Assembly (NCBI RefSeq): GCF_003573695.1
Contig: NC_039362.1
Coordinates: 17,690,063-17,754,062, forward strand
Reading direction: 5' to 3'
Source of the DNA: Papaver somniferum
Taxonomy: Eukaryota > Streptophyta > Magnoliopsida > Ranunculales > Papaveraceae
Length of the DNA: 64,000 nucleotides
The notes below the pieces were generated by a model that saw only the letters and a program-made list of their open reading frames with translations, searched no databases and was not told the origin of the DNA. The translations under genes and the position numbers were made by a program. Numbering within the stretch: position 1 is the first letter of the stretch; each line of letters begins with the position of its first letter. Shown one piece after another: positions 11,291 through 22,444 of the stretch.

Positions 11291-11298
11291 TATTTATA
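11291..11298 (-). promoter_or_regulatory. LTR promoter TATA box (element C)
   Basis: TATAAATA on the minus strand. It leaves roughly 350 bp for R-U5 before the PBS, as expected for a Gypsy LTR. Confidence 0.6.
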
Positions 11299-11664
11299 CA
11301 AGTCATTGATCACCCCTGATCTCGTAGGAAGTGGAGATAGTTAAGTAGTGGAGAACTGGGGTAGTGTAGAAGCGGTTTACCATCACGTTCTCATTGTGAG
11401 GGGAAACTGGTCAGCCTTACACCCATTATTCTCTTACTGTTATTTAACTGTCCGCTATTTCCTGACACTTTCTTGTAATGGGGACGTTGCATGCCGCATG
11501 CTGTAAACCGCCAGACCAATACCCTGATGAGCATCCCCCAATTTTGTGATATGTTTGATATCTCGAGTTGTTCGTGGAAAAATATGCAACAAGTTGCTAA
11601 GTGGGTCTAATATACAGGACCTAGTTATTCTAATCAATTGCACGCAAGCTAAGCGGCATAATGG

Positions 11665-11705
11665 CATAGTGGCGCATGCATAGTGGCGCATGCATAGTGG
11701 CACAA
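11665..11705 (+). repeat. 14-bp tandem units in the element C LTR
   Basis: CATAGTGGCGCATG occurs twice head to tail (11665, 11679) and a partial third copy starts at 11693. It lies inside a wider stretch (11640-12600) saturated with GTGGC and ATGGC words. Confidence 0.8.
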
Positions 11706-13217
11706 TGGCGTAGTGGCGTGGCATATTGGTGCATGTGGCTAAGTGGCGAGGCGGCACCTGCTAATGGCCTTGCGGCAAAGTGGCGCCTGCTATATCTTGG
11801 CATATTTGTGTTAGATCCAAATATGGCTCAATGATATTAACTCTAGTTGCCACATCGAACTTAATGCACTGGGTGGCATTATCTGGCATGGTTAGCGTAG
11901 CGGCCCTACCCAAATTAGGGTTTGGCATGAAAAAAACCTAATTAGCACATGTGGCATGTGGCCGCGACACGGTGACATTTTTTGTGCGGATAGTGCCATG
12001 GTCGTGTCAAAGGAATTATGGCAGGGCCATAATGTGGGAACGACCATATGCGCAAGGATAGCCATGGGTGGCCATAACATGGCGCCATTTTTAGGGTTTT
12101 TCTGGGTCCCACATGGCTTGTGGCATGTTGTAGGGCCGAAGCGGCATAATTTAGGCCACAACTAGGAATTAGGGTTTCGACTAATGCCATTAGAACAAGA
12201 ATCGTATTCTGATCAGAATACCCTAATTGGACTTTGTTATGGCGTTGGCCATGAACGAAAAGTGGGTTAGCACGCAGCTGCGCTGTTATGGAATGTTGGC
12301 ATGTTGCTGCCGCAGAATGGCATGGCCTGCCAATTGGCACGTTGGACCGATTTGGCAGGTTGACTAGCCAATCGTCATGGCGCCTGCGATAATCACTAGG
12401 CGCGGTTTGGAGCAGCAGTGTTGGCACGTTGCTTGCGGTGGCTTGGTGATGCCTATTTGGGTGCGTTAGAAGCGGCTAAACTTAATAAATCAAATGGCCA
12501 AATCGTGCGGCCGTGGTTTTTTTTGGAGAATGGCTTGGGTCGTCTAGATTAGGTTCCTAATGGAACTAGGCGCACCAACCAACCAACTTCCAACTTTATT
12601 AAAAGTGTGTGTGGCGGGTTTTGAGCTATCTGATTAGTCGATGGCAAAAAGAGGGGGGCCGGCAAGAAACATGGGGCCGGCCTCATTCCAAATGTTAGTG
12701 GCGCATTTAGAGCGACTTGATTGGTCACTGGGAAAGAGGTCCAGCAAGCAATATGGGGCCGAGCTCATTCTAAATGTGTGTGGCATATTTAGAGCGACCT
12801 GATTGGTCGATATAAAAAAGAGATTGGCAAGGGAAACATGGACCGCGATCAGTGGCCACAGGCGGCGCCTGTTGGAGCGGACCGGCCAGTTATGTGGCGT
12901 GCCCGCGCCTCTTTTGTTGTCACTTTCATTTGCCACAGTTCTTCCTTATTTCTCGTTTTTTGGTAGAACTTTGCTCCTACTAGCTCCATGGCGGATTAGT
13001 TCCCAGTTTATCTAGGTTTGGCCTCGACCAATAGGGTTCGAGATATTTGCACAAGGATAAAAAAACCTAATGTTTGTACATTAATTGTGCCAAAACTTGA
13101 ACCTTGTGAGTTATCACAAAATTGAACAAATTTAACAAATTTTGTGTGTTGAGACAAAATTCTTTTATTCTCAGAGAGCAGTTAGCGCGTCTTCTGATTG
13201 AGCATTTTCATGCAAAC

Positions 13218-13682
13218 TGTAGTTGCAGGAAATCCTACACTACACTCTTCATGTGATTTCATTACTAATCAACTCAATTTTAGGTTTGTATTCTTAATTT
13301 TATTGATTAATATTTGGATGCTCTTACAAGAAAAGATAAAGAATTCAAGAATGATCTCTGCTTTTAACTTTCTCTCTCCTATTTACTTGTTTCTTACTCA
13401 AAAAAGGATCCCCTCTCTTTACAACTCGAACGACTATTTATAAAAAAAAAGTGGATGACAACTAATCTGTCCTTTATATTCGGATATGATCTGCGATATT
13501 CTCGCAACCTTACAATTGTTAATTTCGAAAAATCTCTAATCTTCGCAAGATTATCACATCTTTCTTGTGACCTTAGATGACGTCATTTATTATATCATTT
13601 CTGAAACTGTTCTGCGACGCTGTTATGCTGTGTCATTGATAATTTCGCTGAAACATTATCATTGCGAAATTCTGATCATACA
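13218..13682 (-). repeat. 3' LTR of element B (465 bp)
   Basis: TGTAGTTGCAGG at the left and GATCATACA at the right. It aligns end to end with 21647-22113. The poly-A run at 13441-13449 replaces the GAAAATACAT of the other copy. Confidence 0.92.
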
Positions 13683-13696
13683 TCTTGCCTCTTCTC
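13683..13696 (-). other. Polypurine tract of element B
   Basis: GAGAAGAGGCAAGA on the minus strand directly abuts the 3' LTR. It is identical to the tract of element A. Confidence 0.85.
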
Positions 13697-13887
13697 ATAT
13701 CTTCTCTGCAAAGTAGAGAATGATGTGAGAAATGCCGCAACTGATCATCTTTTCATATTCTGCATTTATCACACATATTTTTTCGTCCATTTGTTTCTTG
13801 ACACGTCTTCTGTAACCGCAACTTTTTAACCGCTCACGTCTCTTCGTCTTAATGGTGTTTATTTCTTCGAGTAAAAAAAATCTCCTT

Positions 13888-13893
13888 TATATA
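13888..13893 (+). promoter_or_regulatory. TATA box of the antisense gene in element B
   Basis: TATATA about 160 bp upstream of the ATG at 14053, in a pyrimidine-rich stretch just inside the 3' LTR. The corresponding site in element A is at 5251-5244 (minus). Confidence 0.6.
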
Positions 13894-14052
13894 TTCATCT
13901 TACTCTTCTTTCTATTTTTCTTTTTACTTTCTCTTCTATTTTTATTCTCTCGTCTCTGCAATTCTGTTATTCTTCTGTAAATTTTGCTGCTGTAACTTTT
14001 TCTTCCTTCAATCCTTTTACTTTCCATACATTCCCATACTATATATTCAAAC

Positions 14053-16764
14053 ATGGCTCCAAGTGGTCATAGATATGAGAAGAATTTACAAGATGTCCAA
14101 AAAGATCTTGCTGATAAAGGTTTCAAACTCTCCACCATTCCTGGTGAGAATGCCAAATCAATTCTTTATGTCAAGCTTTTCTCTGATCAATATTGTGATG
14201 ATCAATCAATCATAATTTCGCTAGGTCAGATTCTCGCAGGTCTCCCCATTCCTCTTTATAACCCAGATCTTCCTTTATTTTATGAAATTCTCGCTCATCC
14301 GGGATTTTCGCGAGCCATCTTCCAACTGAGTGGGGACTGCATCCGTCTGATGCTAGAGTTCGCTAATCGTGGTGCTGGTAGAGGATCTCTGTACTCCAAA
14401 GAACTTAGGGATCCTAAATTCGCAAACCTGGAGATAGTTGCTGAGAAGTATACAGTGGAGAATTTCTTTGAGAACTATGAACTTATCTCCATGAAGAAAG
14501 AGAATACTCGCTGGGGTATTCGCTTAAAAAGGAAAGATAACATTGATGAAGCCAAAATTCTCATGCAAGATATTGACTGGCATTCTGGTAAAAACACAAC
14601 TCCTCGCCAATCAAAGATGATAAATGGTGTGTTTTTCCTTTAATGCTAAAGGGACCCTACATTGCTGGGTCAAATGTTCTTCCTGCGAATCTCGCTGCTT
14701 ATCAACCTTGGGTTTTCTCTTGGCCCGAAAGAGGAGAAAGAGGTATGTTTCTTCCATTTAACTCACTTTATATTTCTTTATTGATTTTTATTATTCTGTT
14801 CGCTAACTCTTGCGACATTCCGCAGATCCAAAAACTGAAAGATAGTTATAACAGGACTGGGAAATCTAGTACTCTGTTAGCTCTTCGCCATACACGATGA
14901 GGTAAGAAATTTTCTCTTATGATTTAAATTTCTTCAATTTCTCTTTGATTTTAAATAGTATATGTTACTTCCATGCTTCCTTATTTCTATCTGTGTGTGA
15001 AGATTATTGCTGAAGTAGAAGAATCTGCTGATGTTGCGAAGATTGGTGATAAAGGTAAAGGTCTCTTCGCAGGGAAAAATCAACTGGTCCTCCTCCAAAG
15101 AAAAGGAAAGTTCGTTCTTCTTCCTTCAAATATTCCTCACGAAAATTCTGAAAGTGATAAGGGTGATGAGGACAACGATGATATTGCTGCAAGTGAAGAT
15201 TCTCCACCTGAATCTTCTATGGCTAAGTTTCTGGCCTCTTTTCTGATTCTCTACAAGGAATGGGAGATAGCCAATTCGCAAATACCTGCAAAGCTCTCGC
15301 TACCCTTTGCGATGTCCCTTTACTGGATGGTGATAGCTCTCTTCGTGGAGTTTCTAGATCAGTGACTCCCGACTTTTGCATTCTCTCAATAGTCTGGTAT
15401 ATTTTATCCTTTTACTTCTTCATTGTTATAACTCAAAATTTCTTTCTATATTAATATTTTTTATATTTTTCGCAGGCTGGAAAAGCTTCTTTTGCTGTTG
15501 CCTCAGATCTAGAGAGAAGACGTGAAAATCTTGAAAAGAAGAATCTTCAATTTCGCAAAAAGAATGAAGAATTGGAAGCTGAAGTTAAAGGTCTTCGCGA
15601 GAAAAATAGACAATTAGAAATTGATTCTTCTCGTATAAGAACAAAATCTAGTCTTCACAAGATAATCAGCTTTACGGTATGTTATTTCTCTTTTCTCTTT
15701 ATTCATTCATCTGTTGTTTTATCTTATTTAAATGATCCTTTTTGCAGACATTTATGGTCTTTCTGATGAAGCTACCCTTCTTCGCTCATTTCCTAATGCC
15801 TTGGATAATGATACCCTTCTTGAACGTCTTAACAATTCCTTAAATAGCTTCTCAAATGATAGAATTTCATCTCTTTCTCTAAATGAACTTAGATCTAAAT
15901 TTCGCCTCTTAGAAATTGATCATAGATCCAGTTTAGGCTTAGCCAAAGATTTAAGCGTCTCCTTATTGATTCCAAAGAGAAAACCAATGAGTTAAGAACC
16001 AAAATTAGCGGTCTCATAGATGATAAGGATCGTATCTCTGATCAAGGTGCCAAGGCTTTGGCGAAATTCCAAGAGGCTCTCCTTGAAGTTCAACTTGAGC
16101 GAGATGAAGCTAACCGCAAGAATATGAACTCTGCGAAAGGGAAAATCAAATTCGTTCTCGTCTTCTCATAAGTAGTGAGGATGAATTTTTTGGGCTGCGA
16201 AAATTTTAGATGATGCTAGAAAAGATTTAGGCGTAAATGTTAGTCTCCAAGTTGAACATACAGCCTTGATTAGAGATATGATTTCTGACAGAGAAGGTTG
16301 CTAATTGCTCTTCTTTACTAATCTTTTGCTTCTTATGAATTTTCATCAAGTTAATAATTGATTGTCTTTTGTTCGCAGATTCTGAAAATAAATATCGTGA
16401 AAAGATTGAAGAACTTGAAGCTGAAAAGGAGGAACTCGCAAAGAATCTTTCTTCTCGCAACGACAAGTATTCTAGATTAAAGAATCAAATCAAGATCACT
16501 GTTGCGAATTTTAAGAATGACGCTATGCATTTTCGCAATCAAACCATCCAAATGGTTTGTGATGATCATAATATCCCACATTCTGATTATCCTTGTCTTT
16601 TAGAAGAAATCCCACAGAATACTCCCAGTTTGATTATCTCTGATAGCGAAGCTGACGATGAAGAATCTGATAGTGATGGAAGTTCTGATGGTGATGAAGA
16701 TTCTGACGCAGATGAAGAAGGAAACAAGTCTGATGAAGATAATGAAGGATTAACCAAGAAATAG
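14053..16764 (+). pseudogene. Antisense multi-exon gene of element B (globular domain, coiled coil, acidic tail)
   Basis: Start at 14053 (MAPSGHRYEKNLQ), chosen for its position after the TATA box. Exon 1 encodes about 195 residues with LAGLPIPLYNPDLPLFYEIL and GDCIRLMLEFANRG, resembling the N-terminal domain of plant putative gypsy-type transposase proteins. A frame slip near 14640 leads into KGPYIAGSNVLPANLAAYQP. Donors and acceptors follow: GTATGT 14740s; CCGCAG about 14825; GTAAGA near 14902; acceptor near 15000; CGCAG 15471-15475; donor 15677; TTTGCAG ending 15747; TTCGCAG ending 16378. Exon 15476-15676 starts a coiled coil (ASDLERRRENLEKK). The last exon, 16379-16764, ends in an Asp/Glu/Ser tail and LTKK. 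Frameshifts near 14640, 15950 and 16160 indicate decay. Function unknown; possibly nuclear. Confidence 0.7.
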
Positions 16765-18282
16765 TCTTTACTTCTTTCTTTGATTCTTTGTAATACTTGT
16801 ACATTTATTTCTTCTTTCTGTATATTTGTGTTCTTTCATTTTGACCTGCATAATTAAAACAATTCTTCTTTGCAATACAGTTAATCAATATAATCATTAA
16901 TTCTTGAATTTTGAGTAAATCTCATATGGAGACAAATAACATTTTCTAATTTCATACATTCCCATACTTGCCTCTGTTATTTGAATCCAAATGAGAGATT
17001 TCATAAAAAATTCTTATTGTATAACTTCGACCTTTGCGAAGTGAATTTTGTTTCTTTTCAAAATCTCATTCCTGTGTGGTCTTATTTTTCCTTCCTAATT
17101 AAAGGTATTATTATGCCACCTCTTGTCATTGCGACAAAATCGCAGGACGTCCTTCCACTTTCATGCAAAAACCCATTGATCTTGTCTTAACTTTTTCTTT
17201 TGTATTATGGCCTCTTCAGGAATGTTGCGACAATGTGACAGGCCTAAATATTCTTGCGAAAATGAAGCCCCGTGACATTGTCGTCTTGCGACCAAATCGC
17301 AGGACGAATTCACACTTTCATGCGAAAAACCATTGATCTCGTCTTATCCTTTTCTTTTATATTATTGCCTCTTCAGGATTGTTGCACAAATATGACAAGT
17401 CTTAATATCCTTGCGAATAAGAAGCCTCATGACATTTGCGTCTTAAGACACTTATCATCTCCATAATGGAGGGTGTCGCCCTTATCTTCCCCCTGGTTGC
17501 CCCTTCAAGGAGGCGTACTTCTACCATACAAGGTTAGCTCCTCCCATCCAGTCTTAACAACAACCAGTTGTTTTCGCAGCCTCTTATCCCTTTTACCTAT
17601 AGGGTTTATGATTACGAGACTGCACCCGAAGTGGGGTTTTCTTCAGGCCGAGTGCAGTATAAGCCAAGACTTGTAAAGAATGGAAAAGTATGCTTCAAAC
17701 GTCTCTGGCACTCTTGACTCAACCGTGTACCTCGGCGACTTGATCAGATCTTCACTCCTTGGGAGAGTCCTTATTACCTTAGTCTCCCAACCTAAGTCAT
17801 ATGCTTAAGTTGAGAATCCAAGGTGCCTCTCCCGGATGGGTTTCATTGACCCCAAATCTCCATGACTCAGGTTCCGGGGGTGGTGTAGCCTTTCCCTGAG
17901 CCATGCAACAGGTACCCCCTTATATGACGTACTTTAGGTCTTACATTTGCCTCTTGCAAAATTGTATTCACGAACTAGGGTGTACGCCATAAAGGTTCGC
18001 CTATTTCTCTTTTGTCATTCTTCTCTGATTATTTTCTGTAAAATTCATTATCTCTGCGAAAGTCTCGCAAATCATTATATTTTATTTGAATTTCGCAATC
18101 TCAATTTTTTTGTTCAATCAAATGTATTTTTTAGAATTTTACTTATTGCGAGAGTATCGCAACAACTTAATCATTCATACATTTCTTGTTTTTATTACCT
18201 TTGCCATCCTCTACTTCTTTATTATTTTCTGCTACTGCTTCCTTGGTAGTGGTGCGTTCATCATTTTTATTCTGAGCTAGCA
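16765..18282 (-). other. Non-coding region of element B between the antisense gene and protease
   Basis: It corresponds to the region downstream of integrase in element A (1475-2731), in reverse orientation. No pol sequence remains: the protease frame ends at 18283 and sequence matching the A region after integrase starts by about 18050. This marks where RT, RNase H and integrase were lost. The segment holds the tandem repeat at 17124-17435. Confidence 0.75.
17124..17435 (-). repeat. Two tandem units of about 155 bp in element B
   Basis: Blocks CGCAGGACG, CATTGATCT, CCTCTTCAGGA and CTTGCGAA occur in the same order twice, as in element A 2156-2468 on the other strand. Confidence 0.75.
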
Positions 18283-18867
18283 TTAATTTCGCAACATCTC
18301 TTCTCCTTTCCTTTCGATTGTATCCACCATCAACCTCTCACTTCTTTGTACATCTTTGATTTTGTGTCGCCAGTTTTCCTTCTTGTTTGCTCTTCCTTCG
18401 CAAGATTCTATCTCAGTTTCGTAATATCTCTTTCCTTCGACCCAGTATCCCTTTATGATTCCTACACCATTGGGGTGAGGGAATTTGATGCATTGGTGGA
18501 AAGTTGAAGCTACACCTAGAATCCCTTGTAGCCAAGGTCGACCAAATAACGCATTGTAGGGTGATTCTACATCAACGACACAAAATGAGATTTCAGAAGA
18601 TATTCCCTTCAATGGAATTCGCATAGTAACCTCCCCTTTAGTCTTGTTAGCAGTACCATTAGAAACATATATCTTATATGTTGATGGTATAAGATCATCA
18701 TCTCTTCCACCCATGGTTTTATAAGTATGATAAAATAAGATGTTCACAGAGCTTCCAGTATCAACTAAAATTCTATTGATTGCCCATGAATCTTCAACTT
18801 CATCATCTTCATCTTCTCTCGGTTTTGGATTAATTTCTAATTTTATTACCAATGGATTGTCATGCAC
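18283..18867 (-). CDS. Retroviral-type aspartic protease domain of element B
   Basis: An open frame of 194 codons without its own clear start; it is part of a Gag-Pro precursor. The active site is intact (INRILVDTGSSVNILF, residues about 30-45). It is followed by the flap region and an ALFGRPWLQGILGVAST block (about residues 108-125), the usual ILGRPWL-type signature of Tat proteases. Lys/Arg-rich sequence follows to the stop. A stop upstream separates it from Gag. The domain would cleave Gag; it is the only pol-derived domain kept by this element. Confidence 0.75.
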   Translation of the reverse strand: MHDNPLVIKLEINPKPREDEDDEVEDSWAINRILVDTGSSVNILFYHTYKTMGGRDDDLIPSTYKIYVSNGTANKTKGEVTMRIPLKGISSEISFCVVDVESPYNALFGRPWLQGILGVASTFHQCIKFPHPNGVGIIKGYWVEGKRYYETEIESCEGRANKKENWRHKIKDVQRSERLMVDTIERKGEEMLRN

Positions 18868-18992
18868 CTCTTCTCCTTCGGAAATTTCTTATGAAGTAAA
18901 AGAAATGATTTGTTTCTTCCATTCCTCTAGTGGCGAGATTTTCGCAATATTCATAATTTCTCTTCCATCATTATCTCTTGCGAACACTCTAC

Positions 18993-21510
18993 TCAAAACA
19001 TTATCATGAAAATCTTCAATTGTCTTATATGAATGTACGATAGAGTGACATAATAGATTTTTTGCTTTTCAACAACTTCTATGAAGAATGTTTCTTTCTT
19101 TTTCATCGTATTCACTTTGTGATGTTCTGGTGGTGGTGGTAATGGTTGAGATTGCGGATGTCCTACCAGAAAGTCGTTTAGTTTTCCTTGATCTATCATT
19201 CTCAAAATAATTATTTTTACATTTCTGCAATCATTTGTGGTATGTCCATGAAAATGATGATAAGAACAAAAGTCATGACTCCTGTGGTTTGGAGTTGGTT
19301 ATGTTCCCATGTTCCACGGTGTTGGTTTATTTTCCATCAAGATTATAGCTTCCCATATCTTCTCCACACTTGCATTTAGAGGTGGCATCTTGATTTCTTC
19401 CCATATTACCTTGTGACTCCTTTATTATAGTTTTGTCTTTGACCTCCATAAGTTTCTTGCGATTGATCGAGCCTTTGAATCTTGTTATTTCCTCCACGAT
19501 TGTAGAAATTTCTTTCTATATCATACTCTTCTTGATATCGGCTCCCCATAGATACCAATTTATGTTGATTGTTACTTGTCACCTTCTCTTGTTGTACTTG
19601 CGAAGTATTCTCCACTGTGTTTATTAGTTTGGGTAATAAGCTTGCATTCGCTGTTTGTGAATTGGTGTTCGCAACTGGATATGATTCCATTTCATTTTGC
19701 CTTTCCTCTAGAGCAATGTATTTTTCTTGAAGTTCTCGCAATTCAGCCATTGTAATCGTATTCTTGACTCTGAAAATTTGGACATACAATAGGTTTGTTG
19801 CAAACATAGCATTCATGAATGATAATATGAGATATCTCTCATCTACACGGCCATCCATTTTGCTACACATAGTTCTCCATCTTTTAGTCAAGTGTTTCAA
19901 ACTTTCGCCAATCCTTTGTTTTAATCCAAACACATCTTCTATACCAGGTCGTGAGGAATTATTACTTATATATGCTCCCAAGAATGTAGTCTGCAAATGA
20001 TTGAAGGAGGTTATTGTATTCTTTGGTAAACCTTCAAACCATTTTAACGCTTCTCCTGTTAAGCTGGATGCAAAATATTTGCACAATACCGCATCATGAT
20101 TTTCCCATTGTAACATGCACCTTACATAGGCTTTAATGTGCTGAATTGCACAAGTTGTTCCATCAAAAATGCTGGTTAATGCGGGAAAATTGCATTTCGG
20201 TGGTATTCCTCTTAATTGTACTTCCCTTGTAAATGGAGTTTTCACAGCTTCTTCTATTGCTTCATCTAATTGTCTTCTACCTACTTCTCCTATGTTATTT
20301 AGCATTCCTCTCATTTCTTCTAATTCTTTCAAGATTTGTTTATTTACACCTGAATCTTGATCCATTGGTCTCTTTCATTTTGCTTCTCTTCTTCTGCTTT
20401 CACGTCTATCTTCTCTAGCGAAATTTTGCATCTCTTCTTCATTATCCTCATCTAGTCTTCTTCTGCGATTCTCTTCCTCATCTCTATCTTGAATTCGCAA
20501 ATAATGATGTCTTTCATTTTCCCCTCCATAATTTTGTTCATTTCTTATCAATTCAATTCGCTGTCTTTCAGCCATTCTTTTTACTCTATCATACTCCTCA
20601 TTGAGATTATCGTTATTCCGGTTTGTGTACGCCTTCTTTCTCGATTGTTATGATTGTTCTGGCGAATTTTCTCCTGAAGCTCTTGTTCTTCCATTTCCGC
20701 TCTCAATCTTTCACGTTCGCAGATTACACGTGCTTGTTCAACATAATGTCTTTCAATTTCTTCTTCAATTGTCTGTTGATTTTTTTGAGTTTCTCTCACA
20801 TGTAAAATTCTTCTTCCTTCCTCTTGAGTTCCTTCGCCATCTTGGTTATTTTGTCCCTGATTTTTCCTGTTCTCTTGATTTCCTCCAATTTTCTCATCAT
20901 CAAAAGTTTCATTTTGTGGAACGTAACGATCATCAATTCTTTCTCTATTTTCGCGATATTCTTCATTAGGATTTGATATTTCTTCTTGAATATTGTTTCC
21001 AGTATTGATTGTGGGTGAATTTCGCCTCATTTCTCTTCTAGTCGATCTTGAATATGATTTTGTAATACTTCCCGATCTTCTATTCTGTAGTCTTATATTG
21101 TCCATCCTTAATTCGTGATTTTGCCTTGTTAAATTTGCACGCTCTTCTGCTTCAGCTCTTCTTTCTTCATGTATTCTTCGTCTCAATGTTTCTAACGCTC
21201 CAATTTCCTCATCTCCATGAATTATCCCTTCATCTGCTTCTTGATTTCTCTCTTCCTGTCTATAATTTCTGTTGTGTTGTTTTTCTTCTATTTCTTCTGC
21301 TGAATTTGATCGCCAAGTGTGTATGCTCACCCTGTCATAATCTGTATTCCTCTCTTGAACTAGTGTTTGTTGAATTGGCGGTTGAATTTGATTTTCTCTA
21401 TTATTTCTCATAATAGTAAATTCTCCCATTTCACTTCTTTCTCTTCCGGCAATTCTTTTGCTTCTTCTAATAGTAGTCAGTTGTTCGGATGTATTTCTTC
21501 TTCTAGCCAT
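18993..21510 (-). pseudogene. Gag of element B with long charged N-terminal extension (broken)
   Basis: Start at 21510 (MARRRNTSEQLTT), about 115 bp inside the PBS. The first 309 codons are Arg/Glu/Gln-rich coiled coil. A frameshift near 20620 moves to the frame at 20575, and a TGA near 20375 precedes MDQDSGVNKQIL at 20365. Codons from 20365 to 19406 hold the conserved Gypsy Gag core (FTREVQLRGIPPKCNFP, WFEGLPKNTITSFNHLQ, LKHLTKRWRTMCSKM). After another break, a zinc-finger-like CSYHHFHGHTTNDC (about 19265-19220) and RMIDQGKLNDFLVG follow, typical of Tat Gag C-termini. Gag forms the particle. At least three lesions make this copy inactive. Confidence 0.8.
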
Positions 21511-21625
21511 TTCTTCAATGCTAATAGTATTGCAAGAAATTATGAAAAATTCTTAATCAATCACTTTAAATTTTCACAAATCTCAATATCAATCTTTAGC
21601 TTTTTCTAGAATAATCTTCAACTCC

Positions 21626-21643
21626 TCCCTGTTTCTAGCGCCA
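21626..21643 (-). other. Primer binding site of element B
   Basis: TGGCGCTAGAAACAGGGA on the minus strand, three bases after the 5' LTR. It begins with TGG as required to pair with a tRNA 3' CCA end; I cannot assign the tRNA species with confidence. Confidence 0.65.
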
Positions 21644-21646
21644 TTA

Positions 21647-22113
21647 TGTAGTTGCAGGAAATCCTACACTACACTCTTCATGTGATTTCATTACTAATCA
21701 ACTCATTTTAGGTTTGTATTCTTAATTTTATTGATTAATATTTGGATGCTCTTACAAGAAAAGATAAAGATTCAAGAATGATCTATGCTTTTGACTTTCT
21801 CTCTCCTATTTACTTGTTTCTTACTCAAAAAAGGATCCCCTCTCTTTACAACTCGAACGACTATTTATAAGAAAATACATAGTGGATGACAGCTAATCTG
21901 TCCTTTATTTTCGGATATGATCTGCGATATTCTCGCAACTTTACAATTTTTAATTTCGCAAACTCTCTAATCTTCGCAAGATTATCACATCTTTCTTGTG
22001 ACCTTAGATGACGTCATTTATTCTATCATTTCTGAAACTGTTCTGCGACGCTGTTATGCTGTGTCATTGATAATTTCGCTGAAACATTATCATTGCGAAA
22101 TTATGATCCTACA
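21647..22113 (-). repeat. 5' LTR of element B (467 bp)
   Basis: It begins TGTAGTTGCAGG and ends GATCCTACA, matching 13218-13682, and is followed by the second CAAAC. Confidence 0.92.
21862..21869 (-). promoter_or_regulatory. LTR promoter TATA box (element B)
   Basis: TATAAATA on the minus strand in the 5' LTR. It would drive the Gag-protease transcript. Confidence 0.7.
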
Positions 22114-22118
22114 CAAAC

Positions 22119-22444
22119 CTTAACTTTGCTACTTCGGGAAATTCGTGTTACTCAGCTGCGAGTGAACACTAATTGTTATGTCATACCAATACTAAGGGTT
22201 CAGCTGGGTAACATAGCATAGGAAAATACTTAATAAACCATACACTAATGAGTAATGTATGTGAGAGTTTACAGAATGTTTGGGATTGTTGCTACATGCA
22301 CCATTCTGAATAAATATAGTGAGTTGATCAATACATGTAGAGTAGAGAGGCACGGGCACTCATTGATTTTAAATGGCTCAGTCCCTTTGCAGACGGCTCA
22401 TTAAATACAGGGTTTTACAATTTTAGCCCTGAACTAAAAACCAC
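22119..22444. other. Unassigned sequence, possibly the rest of the element C LTR or its flank
   Basis: It is the direct continuation, across the element B insertion, of the sequence left of 13213. No open frame or family match is recognised. It ends where Copia LTR sequence begins (about 22445). Confidence 0.4.

Larger units (their letters stand above)
5910..13217 (-). mobile_element. Element C: decayed Tat/Ogre-like Ty3/Gypsy retrotransposon
   Basis: Reading leftwards: 5' LTR (10915 to at least 13217), PBS, a short leader, protease, RT, RNase H plus a second RNase H, and integrase ending at a TGA (5910-5912). The second RNase H after the RT-linked one and the TGGCGACCACAGTGGGAG PBS are typical of the Tat/Ogre group. 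A full gag is missing: only about 215 bp separate the PBS from the protease frame. Element A interrupts its 3' side and element B its LTR or flank. Multiple stops and frameshifts show it is dead. Its 3' LTR is not in the window. Confidence 0.85.
10915..13217 (-). repeat. 5' LTR of element C (long, interrupted on its outer side)
   Basis: The inner end is CCCCA on the minus strand (10915) next to the PBS. The outer end is not defined because element B begins at 13218; the rest may be in 22119-22444. It is at least 2.3 kb, which fits the long LTRs of Ogre-like elements. It is unusually rich in GTGGC/ATGGC words, with short tandem units at 11665-11705. A TATAAATA box at 11298-11291 lies about 380 bp from the inner end. 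Open frames within it are not convincing genes. Confidence 0.75.
13218..22113 (-). mobile_element. Element B: complete non-autonomous Tat-like retrotransposon with antisense gene
   Basis: LTRs at 13218-13682 and 21647-22113 are flanked by the 5-bp target duplication CAAAC (13213-13217 and 22114-22118). In element orientation: 5' LTR, PBS, Gag with a coiled N-terminal extension, zinc-finger-like region, protease, then directly the 3' non-coding region, a multi-exon gene on the opposite strand, PPT and 3' LTR. RT, both RNase H domains and integrase are absent, so it must have moved using enzymes of a relative such as element A. By eye the LTRs differ at about a dozen bases plus a few small indels over 465 bp, which suggests a fairly young insertion. 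Confidence 0.93.

Noticed and set aside
11665..11705. Short regular repeats considered as a CRISPR or satellite
   Set aside because: Only two and a half 14-bp units without spacers, inside a plant LTR.
11455..12427. Several open frames in both strands
   Set aside because: They sit in the repetitive GTGGC-rich LTR of C and overlap each other; composition, not coding, explains them.
16981..17676. Plus-strand open frames in the interval of B between antisense gene and protease
   Set aside because: They cross the tandem repeat and the GC-rich untranslated block and are not conserved as frames in element A.
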